Positions 1 through 11,266 of a stretch of DNA of 64,000 bases are shown piece by piece. The stretch is from positions 62,001 through 126,000 of the forward strand of contig NZ_QGTQ01000002.1 of assembly GCF_003182255.1 (NCBI RefSeq). The letters run 5' to 3'. Position 1 is the stretch's first letter. Every line of letters begins with the position of its first letter. The notes under the pieces are model-generated. The model had not been told where the DNA came from and did no database searches. It saw nothing but the letters and a program-made list of their open reading frames with translations. This stretch comes from Paenibacillus cellulosilyticus. GTDB lineage: Bacteria; Bacillota; Bacilli; Paenibacillales; Paenibacillaceae. The position numbers and the translations under genes were made by a program.

Positions 1-1408
1 CGTTATTGGTTGCATCCTTAACGGATGCATAAACCGAGCTGTTCGCAACGTCCGACGTGTCGGCTTTGACATGGACGCTGCCGAACTTCGAACCATTGCC
101 ATCATAGTTGCGATACAGCTTGAACGCGGAGTTGACGTAGTCGGCGTTCGTCTCCAGCTTCCAGAACGTTGCGAAGTATACGCCCAGCTTGCCGAAGATA
201 CCAAGTGCGTCCGCCTGCGCGATACCGCCGGAGATGTCTCCCTCGCCGCCGTAGCTGTACTCGGTAATGCCTAATTTAGTACCCGGATAATACGTATTAA
301 TTGAAGATTGCAGCTTCGGAATGATCGGGAGATATGATGAGAAGTAATCATTAATCCAGCTCGTTTCATGGTACGTCGAATCCCAGAGCGAGCGCGGCGC
401 TTGAACGCGCGCCTTCTGCGTATCGAGGGAGCCCGTTCCGTTGAACGTAATGCGTGTGCCGCCGCCCGTCGCTTCGGGATACCAGTGAACGTCGAGTACG
501 TCGAGCAGACGCTTGCCTGCCGTCGTGCTTGCCTGATTCATTTTGTCGAGATAATAGTCGAGGTACCAGCTGTAATTGCCTTTGAGCGAAGCCCAGTCCG
601 GTGCGTCCTGGAGCGCATAATAGCCATAGAAGCCGTAGGATGCCGGTCCGAAAATTTCAGCCGCAGGGTCGACGGCTTTGACTGCTTTCGAGAGTGCGAC
701 CGAGCGGTCTACCAGCTCTTGTGCCCCAACTGCAGCAGCGTGAATGCGCGGATGAGTAGAAGACCACAAATCCGCCTCGTTATCAAGCGAATACCCCTTA
801 ATGCCGGTAGATGTAGCAGCAGAGCCATACTTGTTCACGAGGAAGTTCACTTCTTCATCCATATAGACATTACTGTCGTTAACGTCTGGCGTCAGCGAGA
901 ATGCGCTGCCCTTCGTATTGACGACCGAACGCCAACGCGATGACGGAGCTGCCTCGCTTTCCGATACCGCACCATTCTTATCTGCAGCTGCATAACCTGC
1001 CATCTGAAGCGTCACGAGCGAATAGCTGTTGTTCGCAACAGAGATGTCATGGAACTTGGTGACCGCAGCACCCGGCTGGTCGCAGCCACTCACGGTCGAA
1101 GCGCACATATAATCATCACTGGAGTGCAGCCAGTCACTTCCTGCGTTCGATGCGTTGTTCTCCCAGTTGTAGCCGGTCATCCGGTTGCCGCCCAAGCGGC
1201 GTGCCGTATAATCAGCCGTATTCGAGAAATCTTGGTTCGTACCGTAAATATAAGGGCTAATATTCGTTCTTTCCGCTGTTGGATCAACGGTAATGGTTAC
1301 GTTAGTGGTGGCTGCAGAAGCAGTCTGCGACGAAGGAACAATAGAAGGAAACAGCATCGCCGCACTCGCAACAGCAGCGATCCATTTCGCCTTCTTCTTA
1401 TTTGTCAA
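1..1408 (-). CDS. GH44 endoglucanase/xyloglucanase, 3' part outside the window
   Basis: The reading frame is open from a TTG start at 1408 to the left edge (469 codons), with a GAGGGG ribosome site 8 nt upstream. The in-frame ATG seen just upstream is in another frame and hits a stop at once. Residues 1-32 form a secretion signal ending near ASA. The rest is a family 44 glycoside hydrolase domain: the N-terminal block TERTNISPYIYGTN-like (about 45-58), RLGGNRMTGYNWEN, the acid/base Glu211 in DNEADLW and the nucleophile Glu383 in GITEY. GH44 enzymes cleave beta-1,4-glucan and often xyloglucan with retention. It is the last visible gene of the cellulase cluster. Since the neighbours carry FN3 and CBM3 modules, similar modules may follow beyond position 1, but this cannot be seen. 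Confidence 0.93.
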   Translation of the reverse strand, partial: MTNKKKAKWIAAVASAAMLFPSIVPSSQTASAATTNVTITVDPTAERTNISPYIYGTNQDFSNTADYTARRLGGNRMTGYNWENNASNAGSDWLHSSDDYMCASTVSGCDQPGAAVTKFHDISVANNSYSLVTLQMAGYAAADKNGAVSESEAAPSSRWRSVVNTKGSAFSLTPDVNDSNVYMDEEVNFLVNKYGSAATSTGIKGYSLDNEADLWSSTHPRIHAAAVGAQELVDRSVALSKAVKAVDPAAEIFGPASYGFYGYYALQDAPDWASLKGNYSWYLDYYLDKMNQASTTAGKRLLDVLDVHWYPEATGGGTRITFNGTGSLDTQKARVQAPRSLWDSTYHETSWINDYFSSYLPIIPKLQSSINTYYPGTKLGITEYSYGGEGDISGGIAQADALGIFGKLGVYFATFWKLETNADYVNSAFKLYRNYDGNGSKFGSVHVKADTSDVANSSVYASVKDATNN

Positions 1409-1436
1409 ATCATTCACCCCTCTTCTCACAAATAAG

Positions 1437-1470
1437 GAGAGGTCTGCGGCGCTTAGCCGCAGCACCTCTC
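1437..1470 (-). terminator. Hairpin between the GH6 and GH44 genes
   Basis: A 14-bp stem (1437-1450 with 1456-1470, one bulge) and a 5-nt loop lies between the GH6 stop and the GH44 start. There is no true T-run after it on the minus strand, so it may only attenuate transcription or protect mRNA ends inside the cluster. Confidence 0.5.
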
Positions 1471-1503
1471 GGTTCGGTGTTGCCTTCTTGTTACCTATAC
1501 ACC

Positions 1504-4209
1504 TTACGGCTCAATACCCCATACAAGGGAACCGCTGTTATACAGCGTTACTTTGTTCCAGTCCGCGAACGACGACTTCGTTCCATCGTACGAGTAGTCA
1601 TCGCTTTCCGAGAAATTCGTCCAGTCGGACTTCGCGATACGAACTTGGATATCACCTGTTTGACCGCCTGCTGCGATTGAACCTGCTGCCGAGCTGAACG
1701 ACAGTTCCAGATACGTGTCAGCCGTCGTTTTCGCTGGGCTGATCGTGCTGAACACGCCGCTTACTGCGCTCGTGCCCACTTGTGCATAATCGACCCAGTA
1801 GTTCACCGATGCGCTCGTCGTATCTTTCGTGAAGTAGTAACGCAGCTTCAGGTTGCTCAAGCTCACTGCTGTTGCACCTGTATTCTTAATGTTGAACGTT
1901 GCATAGATTTGGTTGTCGGTCGCATTGGCATTGCTCACCTTGTATTGGACAACAAGGCTGCTAGTCGTCGTGCTTCCAGCTGGCGTTGCGCTTACTGCCG
2001 ACGAGTTCGCCGATTCACCTGCGCTGTTCACTGCGCTGACGACATAATAGTACGTCGTGCCGTTCGTCAGGCCTGTATCCGTGTACGTCGTACCCGTTAC
2101 ACCCGTCGCAACCGTAGTGAATGTGCCGCCGCTTGTCGTTGCACGTTTAACGTTGTAGCTTGTTGCGCCTGTCGATGCCGTCCATGCCAACACCACTTGT
2201 GCGTTGCCAGCCGTTGCCGTCAGACCCGTTGGTGCTGCTGGTACCGTTACCGGTGCCACTGGCGTTGCACTTGCTTGCGAGGAGTTCGAAGATTCTCCAA
2301 CGCTGTTCACAGCGCTTACGACGTAGTAGTACGTCGTACCGTTCGTCAGTCCCGTGTTCGTGTAAGTCGTGCCTGTAACGCCCGTTGCTACTGTCGTGTA
2401 CGTTCCGCCGCTCGTTGTTGCACGTTTCACGTTATAGCTTGTTGCGCCTGTCGATGCCGTCCATGCCAACACCACTTGTGCGTTGCCAGCCGTTGCCGTC
2501 AGACCCGTTGGTGCCGCTGGAACGGTTGCAGATGCGACAGGCGTCGCACTTGCTTGCGAGGAGTTCGAAGATTCTCCAACGCTGTTCACAGCGCTTACGA
2601 CGTAGTAGTACGTCGTACCGTTCGTCAGTCCCGTGTTCGTGTAAGTCGTGCCTGTAACGCCCGTTGCTACTGTCGTGTACGTTCCGCCGCTCGTTGTTGC
2701 ACGTTTCACGTTGTAGCTCGTTGCGCCGCTCGATGCCGACCACGACAGTGTTACTTGTGCATTGCCTGCCGTTGCCGTCAGGCTGGCTGGTGCTGCTGGC
2801 GCAGTGCTCGTCGTCGAAGTAGGAATAGCTGGGTATGCATTCGTTACCAGCTCTACGAATTGCGCATGGAACCAATGGCCCGATACTGGAGCGTTAGCCA
2901 GCGCGCCCGTTGGCTTGCCGCTTGCACCTGTGTACGTCGGGTCGCACATTCTGTCGAAGCCCTTGCCTTCATCGTTCGCGATCGCCGTGCTCGATCCGTC
3001 AGATTCTCCTGGCGGTTTCACCCATACGAGTGCATCAATATGCGATGATGCATAACCTGCTGGTGCTACAGTAGGCGCTTCGCCCATACCTGCGCCCGAT
3101 TGGTTACACCAGTTGCCGCGGTGGTAGCGACGATCGATACGACCGGAGTCTGCATAATCGCTTACCGTCGAACCAGACGCAACGGTCGGACGGTTCGCTC
3201 CGCCCCAGCCGTTACGGGACGTATCGACGAGGAAGCCAATCGTAGTTGGCCAGCCTTTGGCAACGAATCCGGAATAAAGCGCTGCCGTGAAATCTACTTC
3301 ATCGAAATACGGATTCCATTCATAATAAGATGCCGATTTCAGCGGGCTGCCGCCGATTTGAAGATCTGGATTCGGCAGATTGGGCTCTTCAAGCGGCGTC
3401 GTATTCGCCGTGTTCGTAATGAAGCCGTCAACGCTTGCTTTGCCAGCTGTCGTGCCGTCTACAACCGTCGTGAACAGGTCGATCGCAGGACCGCGGTTCG
3501 AATCCCATCCGAGCCAGCCGGAGTGGCCGATGTCCATATACGTGTATACATTCGAAATGGAATGCAGTTTATTCAGTGCATAACGCGTAGCATCCACATA
3601 AATGCCGGAGGAGTTTGCTGCTGCGCAGTTCGGATCGCTCAGGTTCGTAACGAGGTTCGGAAGCGAGTCCGGCTCGATGATCGTGACGATGCGGATGCCT
3701 TCATATTTGGATTTGGAGAGGACGTTGTAAATCGCATCGATGTATTGCGTTTTATACGTTGCAAGACCATCTGCCGTCAGCGGCAGCTCGCCGTTGGATG
3801 CGAGTGCGTGGCAGTCGCGGCCTGGCAAATCATAAATGACGAATTCAACAGCGATTGGCGTGCTGCCTTGTTTAGCCGCGAGCACATTATCCATCGTTTG
3901 TTCGAGGCTGAGGCGTCCGCCGTTAGCGTCACCGCCCTGGATAGCCGCGATTCGGTCGAGCCAGATTGCTGTCGGATACGTTTTGACCGTCTCCATCTTA
4001 GCCTTCAGTACAGGGTCTGTTACTTGTGCAATCGAAGTATCTATTAGAGCCGCATAATCTGGGTTGATATACTGTGTCGCCCCTACATAAGGATTGTCAA
4101 CGTGCGCCTCAGCTGCGTTTGTTGCTGCGCCGAAAGTTACGAATACGTTGAAGACGACTGCACACATGAGAAGCATCTTTGCAGTACGTTTCGTAATTGC
4201 TTTGAACAA
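1504..4209 (-). CDS. GH6 cellobiohydrolase with three FN3 modules and CBM3
   Basis: A 901-residue secreted enzyme. The start is a TTG at 4209 with AAGGAG 9 nt upstream. Signal peptide is about 1-33. The GH6 domain spans about 36-462 and holds the two key acids of the family: Asp132 in DLPGRDC and Asp181 in IIEPDS, the proton donor. It also has the loop segment WLGWDSN and the late Asp in LVDTSRNG. Three almost identical FN3 modules follow (about 473-557, 564-650, 657-743), then a C-terminal CBM3 (about 751-901) for binding crystalline cellulose. GH6 exoglucanases release cellobiose from the non-reducing end, complementing the GH48 enzyme encoded just upstream. The short N-terminus and module order match Paenibacillus exoglucanases. 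Whether it is strictly exo-acting cannot be told from sequence. Confidence 0.95.
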   Translation of the reverse strand: MFKAITKRTAKMLLMCAVVFNVFVTFGAATNAAEAHVDNPYVGATQYINPDYAALIDTSIAQVTDPVLKAKMETVKTYPTAIWLDRIAAIQGGDANGGRLSLEQTMDNVLAAKQGSTPIAVEFVIYDLPGRDCHALASNGELPLTADGLATYKTQYIDAIYNVLSKSKYEGIRIVTIIEPDSLPNLVTNLSDPNCAAANSSGIYVDATRYALNKLHSISNVYTYMDIGHSGWLGWDSNRGPAIDLFTTVVDGTTAGKASVDGFITNTANTTPLEEPNLPNPDLQIGGSPLKSASYYEWNPYFDEVDFTAALYSGFVAKGWPTTIGFLVDTSRNGWGGANRPTVASGSTVSDYADSGRIDRRYHRGNWCNQSGAGMGEAPTVAPAGYASSHIDALVWVKPPGESDGSSTAIANDEGKGFDRMCDPTYTGASGKPTGALANAPVSGHWFHAQFVELVTNAYPAIPTSTTSTAPAAPASLTATAGNAQVTLSWSASSGATSYNVKRATTSGGTYTTVATGVTGTTYTNTGLTNGTTYYYVVSAVNSVGESSNSSQASATPVASATVPAAPTGLTATAGNAQVVLAWTASTGATSYNVKRATTSGGTYTTVATGVTGTTYTNTGLTNGTTYYYVVSAVNSVGESSNSSQASATPVAPVTVPAAPTGLTATAGNAQVVLAWTASTGATSYNVKRATTSGGTFTTVATGVTGTTYTDTGLTNGTTYYYVVSAVNSAGESANSSAVSATPAGSTTTSSLVVQYKVSNANATDNQIYATFNIKNTGATAVSLSNLKLRYYFTKDTTSASVNYWVDYAQVGTSAVSGVFSTISPAKTTADTYLELSFSSAAGSIAAGGQTGDIQVRIAKSDWTNFSESDDYSYDGTKSSFADWNKVTLYNSGSLVWGIEP
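2155..2792 (-). repeat. Near-identical FN3-coding tandem repeats in the GH6 gene
   Basis: FN3 modules are repeated at a period of 279 bp. The stretch 2267-2433 is identical base for base to 2546-2712 (167 bp), and the following piece near 2434-2515 matches 2155-2236 almost perfectly. Related FN3 repeats lie in the GH48 gene (about 4760-5600) and the GH9 gene (about 8430-9000). Such long exact repeats point to recent duplication or gene conversion. Confidence 0.85.
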
Positions 4210-4246
4210 GTCGTGTCACTCCTTCTTAGATATGATTTAGATTAGG

Positions 4247-4276
4247 GGAAGGAGCCCGATGGTTCGGGTTCCTTCC
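4247..4276 (-). terminator. Hairpin between the GH48 and GH6 genes
   Basis: A 13-bp stem (4247-4259 with 4264-4276, one G-T wobble) sits 22 nt past the GH48 stop, without a clear T-run. It is the second of a series of intercistronic hairpins in this cluster (others at 1437 and 7880), so it may set relative mRNA levels rather than end transcription. Confidence 0.5.
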
Positions 4277-4297
4277 TAGATGCCTGTAAGCCGTTCT

Positions 4298-7200
4298 TTA
4301 CGGCTCAATCCCCCATACGAGGGAACCGCTGTTGTACAGCGTTACTTTGTTCCAGTCCGCGAACGACGATTTCGTTCCATCGAACGAGTAGTCATCACTT
4401 TCCGAGAAATTCGTCCAGTCGGACTTCGCAATACGAACTTGGATGTCGCCTGTTTGACCGCCTGCTGCGATCGAACCTGCTGCCGAGCTGAACGACAGCT
4501 CCAGATACGTATCCGCCGTCGTTTTCGCCGGGCTGATCGTGCCGAACACGCCGCTTACTGCGCTCGTGCCCACTTGCGCGTAGTCCACCCAGTAGTTAAG
4601 CGATGCGCTCGTCGTATCCTTCGTCAGGTAGTAACGCAGCTTCAGGTTGCTCAGGCTCACCGCTGTTGTACCTGTATTCTTAATGTTAAACGTTGCGTAG
4701 ATTTGGTTGTCGGTCGCATTGGCATTGCTCAGCTTGTATTGAACAACGAGACTGCTAGTCGTTGTACTGCCAGCTGGCGTTGCGCTTACTGCCGACGAGT
4801 TCGCCGATTCGCCTGCGCTGTTCACTGCGCTGACGACATAATAGTACGTCGTGCCGTTCGTCAGGCCTGTATCTGTGTATGTCGTACCCGTTACACCCGT
4901 CGCTACCGTAGTGAATGTGCCGCCGCTTGTCGTTGAACGTTTCACGTTGTAGCTTGTTGCGCCTGTCGATGCCGTCCACGACAGCGCCACTTGGGCGTTG
5001 CCCGCCGTTGCCGTCAGACCCGTTGGTGCCGCTGGTACCGTTACTGGTGCCACTGGCGTTGCGCTCGCTTGCGTCGAGTTCGCCGACTCGCCAACACTGT
5101 TCACAGCACTGACAACGTAGTAATACGTCGTGCCGTTCGTCAGGCCCGTGTTCGTGTACGTCGTGCCTGCAACACCAGTTGCAATCGTCGTGTATGGACC
5201 GCCGCTTGTCGTCGCGCGCTTCACGTTATAGCTCGTTGCGCCCGTTGACGCTGTCCACGTCAATACCGCCTGTGCATTGCCTGCCGTTGCCACAACGCCT
5301 GTCGGTGCTGCTGGTGCAGTCGCTGCTGCTGCCGGCGTTGCACTTGCTTGCGTGGAGTTCGCGGATTCGCCAACACTGTTCACTGCACTGACAACGTAGT
5401 AGTACGTCGTGCCATTCGTCAGGCCCGTGTTCGTGTACGTCGTACCCGTCACACCCGTTGCTACCGTCGTGTACGTGCCGCCGCTTGTCGTTGCACGTTT
5501 CACGTTATAGCTCGTTGCGCCGCTCGAGGCCGTCCAAGACAGCGTCACTTGCGCATCGCCTGCTGCAGCAGCCAATGCCGTTGGCGCTGCCGGTGCCGTC
5601 GTTACAGTCGAGCTGTTGATCAAGCGATCATATTCTGCGTATGCTGTCGCAACGTCAACCTGCGCCCAGAAGCGGTGGTACGTGAACGTCGGCGTGCCAC
5701 TTTCCCATTTCTTCGTCGTTGTATTGTAGGAAGTGTTGTACAAGTTCGAGAGATACGACCACATTGGATCCTGCGTGATCTTCGGACGTTGGTCGACATA
5801 GCTGATGTAGACGCCATTGCCGCCTTTAGATGCATCGGAAGCAATACCGTTCGTTCCTGGCAGCGAAGCGCCTTGACCGTTCGTTCCTGACCACGTCGAA
5901 GGAATGTATGTTTCTTTCGTGAAGTAGCGGTAGTAGTCACCGCGCTGCTCCGATTTCACGATACCTTTGCCATCGTTGTAGCTCCAGATCGTGTCAAGCA
6001 GCGTTTTCGCCGTCGTTTTTGCTTGATCGCCGAGCGTCGTGTAAGCGCCCGTGTCAGCCTTCGTTGCCGCTGCGTAGAACGACAGTGCTTTGATGTAGCT
6101 GCCGAGTACGCCTACGTCTTGGCTTGGATCTTTCGTAACCGTTTTGTACGTTGGGTTGCCCGTGTACGTGGAATAACCATTCCACGTGTCAGGCTGACCG
6201 GACCATTCGAGCGTACCTGGGATGTAGAATTCGCCCGGTGCCGAAGTCGTTGCGATCGCAGGGTTTGCGCCGCCGAGAACTTGCTGACCAGCCGCGTTCA
6301 GGTAGTAGCCGTTAGCATCCGTATTTGGCTTCTGGTTGACGAACGTATAGTCGAGGGCGTAATCCACCCATCTGTCCATAATGCGTTTCGCCATTTGGTA
6401 GTTCGTGCTCGTCTTGTCACCGCTCGCTGCGAGGATGTAGTACATCTCAGCGACACGTTCGATCGGCCATGCTTGGAAGCCGAACCATTGGTTCGAATCT
6501 GGGTCATGATACACTGGCGCTTGTTGGTACGCCATGCCGTAGAATGTGCTGACGCCCGATGGATAAGAGGAGTAGTCGCCGTTCCAGCTGTTCGTTGCGC
6601 CGCCGCCGATTGCACCTTCACTGGATTGCAGCCAAGTATAGAACTCGAGCTGACGCGCAAGCGAAGTGTTCCAGTCCGATTGTGCCGTAGGCGATGACGG
6701 AATCAGGCCGCCTGCCGTCGTCGACAATGCATATGCTGCTACTGGGTTCTGGTAAGCTTGGTGCGCATGGCTTGAGCCGATCCGCCAAGCCCAGTTGCCG
6801 CTGCCGTTGTCGCCAAGGCCGCCGCCCCATGCCGTATACCATGCCATCAGGTACATGCTGGAATCTTTCCCCGTCCCTGCAGTCGGGCTGCCTGTCGAGG
6901 AGCTGCCGATTTTCTCGAAATATTTGTCATACATGTCATAGCGGAGATAGTCGCCCATCTTCTTCGCCTTGTCGAGGTACGTCTGATTGCTGTAGCCGAG
7001 CTGCTTCGCCCAGTACATAACCTGAATAACACGGCCATCCGCGTCGGAGGCGTTCGTGTAGCGCCATTGTTTCGATGGCGCTGCGCTTTCCTTCGTAAAC
7101 AAGGACATGAAGCCTTCGCCCGTCTTACCGAACGCTTGGTTATCTTGCGATGGGTGCGTGACCGCTTCGAATACCGACTCCTGCTCGCCGCGTTGGAACG

Positions 7201-7843
7201 TGTTCACGTACGTTGACGTGTGGGATGGGTTCAACAAGTTGCCGTATCCATACCAGTTATCAACGTCGATCAACCAGTGCATCAGGTAGGTTTGGTTGTT
7301 GCCATATGTGGATTTGAGCTCGGCGTCCAGAGGGTCTTTGCCTGGCGTTTTGCTATTGCCGAGCGTAACGGGGTATTGATCTGGGAAAGGTTTCTCTGGC
7401 GCGTAGGTTGCTGGGCTGCTCGGACTGTAGTAGCTCATCGTAGGCTGCTCTTCTTTGCCGTCGCCCTCATTGACCGGGATAATGTATTTCTCCATGTTAT
7501 CCCAAGCCTTCTCCAGATGCGTCCAGTCACCTGTGTAGTAGCCATACAGCGTTTCCAGCCACAGCCAGTAGCTGTACGCCTCAGACGTACTCATGTGGCC
7601 ATAGTCTGGCGCTTCGCTGAGCAGCGTCTCAATCGCATGATAAGGGATGCCCTCGGCGGAGAAATATCCATTCGTCGTGCTGGTCAGCTGGTTATACAGC
7701 TGGAGGAATCGTTGTCCCTCAACGGTCGTTGCCGCCGCTTCCGCTTTCTTCGGTGCAACGTTCAAAGTGCCGACGCCTGTCGAGAGCGACAGTGCCGCAC
7801 CAAGAACGATTGCCAATCCCTTGCGGGTGGCCGATCTTAACAT
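4298..7843 (-). CDS. GH48 reducing-end cellobiohydrolase with three FN3 modules and CBM3
   Basis: An 1181-residue secreted processive cellulase. Start ATG at 7843 with GGAGG and a normal spacing. Signal peptide about 1-36 (AEAAA). The GH48 domain covers about 40-745 and has the family's acid catalyst Glu88 in HMSTSEAYSYW, followed by WLWLETLYGYY, NQTYLMHWLIDVDNWYGY and the late YISYVDQRP block. Three FN3 modules (about 750-1025) and a CBM3 (about 1031-1181) follow; the CBM3 is nearly identical to the one in the GH6 protein. GH48 enzymes work from the reducing end and act in synergy with GH9 endoglucanases, here encoded immediately upstream. There is no dockerin, so this is a free-enzyme system and not a cellulosome. 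Confidence 0.96.
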   Translation of the reverse strand: MLRSATRKGLAIVLGAALSLSTGVGTLNVAPKKAEAAATTVEGQRFLQLYNQLTSTTNGYFSAEGIPYHAIETLLSEAPDYGHMSTSEAYSYWLWLETLYGYYTGDWTHLEKAWDNMEKYIIPVNEGDGKEEQPTMSYYSPSSPATYAPEKPFPDQYPVTLGNSKTPGKDPLDAELKSTYGNNQTYLMHWLIDVDNWYGYGNLLNPSHTSTYVNTFQRGEQESVFEAVTHPSQDNQAFGKTGEGFMSLFTKESAAPSKQWRYTNASDADGRVIQVMYWAKQLGYSNQTYLDKAKKMGDYLRYDMYDKYFEKIGSSSTGSPTAGTGKDSSMYLMAWYTAWGGGLGDNGSGNWAWRIGSSHAHQAYQNPVAAYALSTTAGGLIPSSPTAQSDWNTSLARQLEFYTWLQSSEGAIGGGATNSWNGDYSSYPSGVSTFYGMAYQQAPVYHDPDSNQWFGFQAWPIERVAEMYYILAASGDKTSTNYQMAKRIMDRWVDYALDYTFVNQKPNTDANGYYLNAAGQQVLGGANPAIATTSAPGEFYIPGTLEWSGQPDTWNGYSTYTGNPTYKTVTKDPSQDVGVLGSYIKALSFYAAATKADTGAYTTLGDQAKTTAKTLLDTIWSYNDGKGIVKSEQRGDYYRYFTKETYIPSTWSGTNGQGASLPGTNGIASDASKGGNGVYISYVDQRPKITQDPMWSYLSNLYNTSYNTTTKKWESGTPTFTYHRFWAQVDVATAYAEYDRLINSSTVTTAPAAPTALAAAAGDAQVTLSWTASSGATSYNVKRATTSGGTYTTVATGVTGTTYTNTGLTNGTTYYYVVSAVNSVGESANSTQASATPAAAATAPAAPTGVVATAGNAQAVLTWTASTGATSYNVKRATTSGGPYTTIATGVAGTTYTNTGLTNGTTYYYVVSAVNSVGESANSTQASATPVAPVTVPAAPTGLTATAGNAQVALSWTASTGATSYNVKRSTTSGGTFTTVATGVTGTTYTDTGLTNGTTYYYVVSAVNSAGESANSSAVSATPAGSTTTSSLVVQYKLSNANATDNQIYATFNIKNTGTTAVSLSNLKLRYYLTKDTTSASLNYWVDYAQVGTSAVSGVFGTISPAKTTADTYLELSFSSAAGSIAAGGQTGDIQVRIAKSDWTNFSESDDYSFDGTKSSFADWNKVTLYNSGSLVWGIEP

Positions 7844-7879
7844 TGCTAATTTCCTCCTTCTAATGAATAAATATATCGC

Positions 7880-7915
7880 ACGGGTTAAGCGCCTCTCTGA
7901 AGATGCCTAACCCGT
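7880..7915 (-). terminator. Weak hairpin between the GH9 and GH48 genes
   Basis: Eight-base arms (7880-7887 and 7908-7915) enclose a 20-nt loop between the GH9 stop and the GH48 start. There is no T-run. It parallels the hairpins after GH48 and GH6 but is the weakest of the three. Confidence 0.35.
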
Positions 7916-7954
7916 CTGCGAACGATAAAAGCATGAATCCAACAAGCTTCTTGC

Positions 7955-11056
<3,102 letters not shown>

Positions 11057-11090
11057 TTATTGGCGGTACTATCAATTTATAGCATCGATA

Positions 11091-11103
11091 CTAGTCGGAC
11101 TAG
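11091..11103. promoter_or_regulatory. Perfect 13-bp palindrome upstream of the GH9 gene
   Basis: CTAGTC-G-GACTAG is a perfect inverted repeat 122 nt upstream of the GH9 start. On the minus strand it lies between a TTGCTA and a TATAAA about 19 nt apart, so it would sit inside a promoter spacer. It could be an operator, but the promoter itself is a weak match. Confidence 0.35.
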
Positions 11104-11194
11104 CAAATATCATGACTTCTTAGCTGTCACTTTGATGACCTTCCCCCTTCACAAAATGACAACAAACATGGAGAACCCCATCGTTTCTTGAAAA

Positions 11195-11239
11195 ATAAAA
11201 AAGTGCCGAGCGCGCGCTGCACGCCCAGCACCTTATTTT
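11195..11239 (-). terminator. Rho-independent terminator after the PL9 gene
   Basis: A GC-rich imperfect hairpin (arms about 11203-11212 and 11222-11231) is followed on the minus strand by six T. It separates the pectate lyase gene from the GH9-led cellulase genes, so the latter probably have their own promoter in the 11040-11200 gap. Confidence 0.7.
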
Positions 11240-11266
11240 TAAAACCCGCAAACTGGTATTGACCGC

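Noticed and set aside
1780-3048. 422-codon plus-strand frame, rich in Arg and Cys, opposite the GH6 gene
   Set aside because: It is the antisense shadow of the FN3 repeats; composition is unnatural and it has no ribosome site.
7220-7840. 206-codon plus-strand frame opposite the GH48 N-terminus
   Set aside because: Antisense to the signal peptide and catalytic region of a certain gene.
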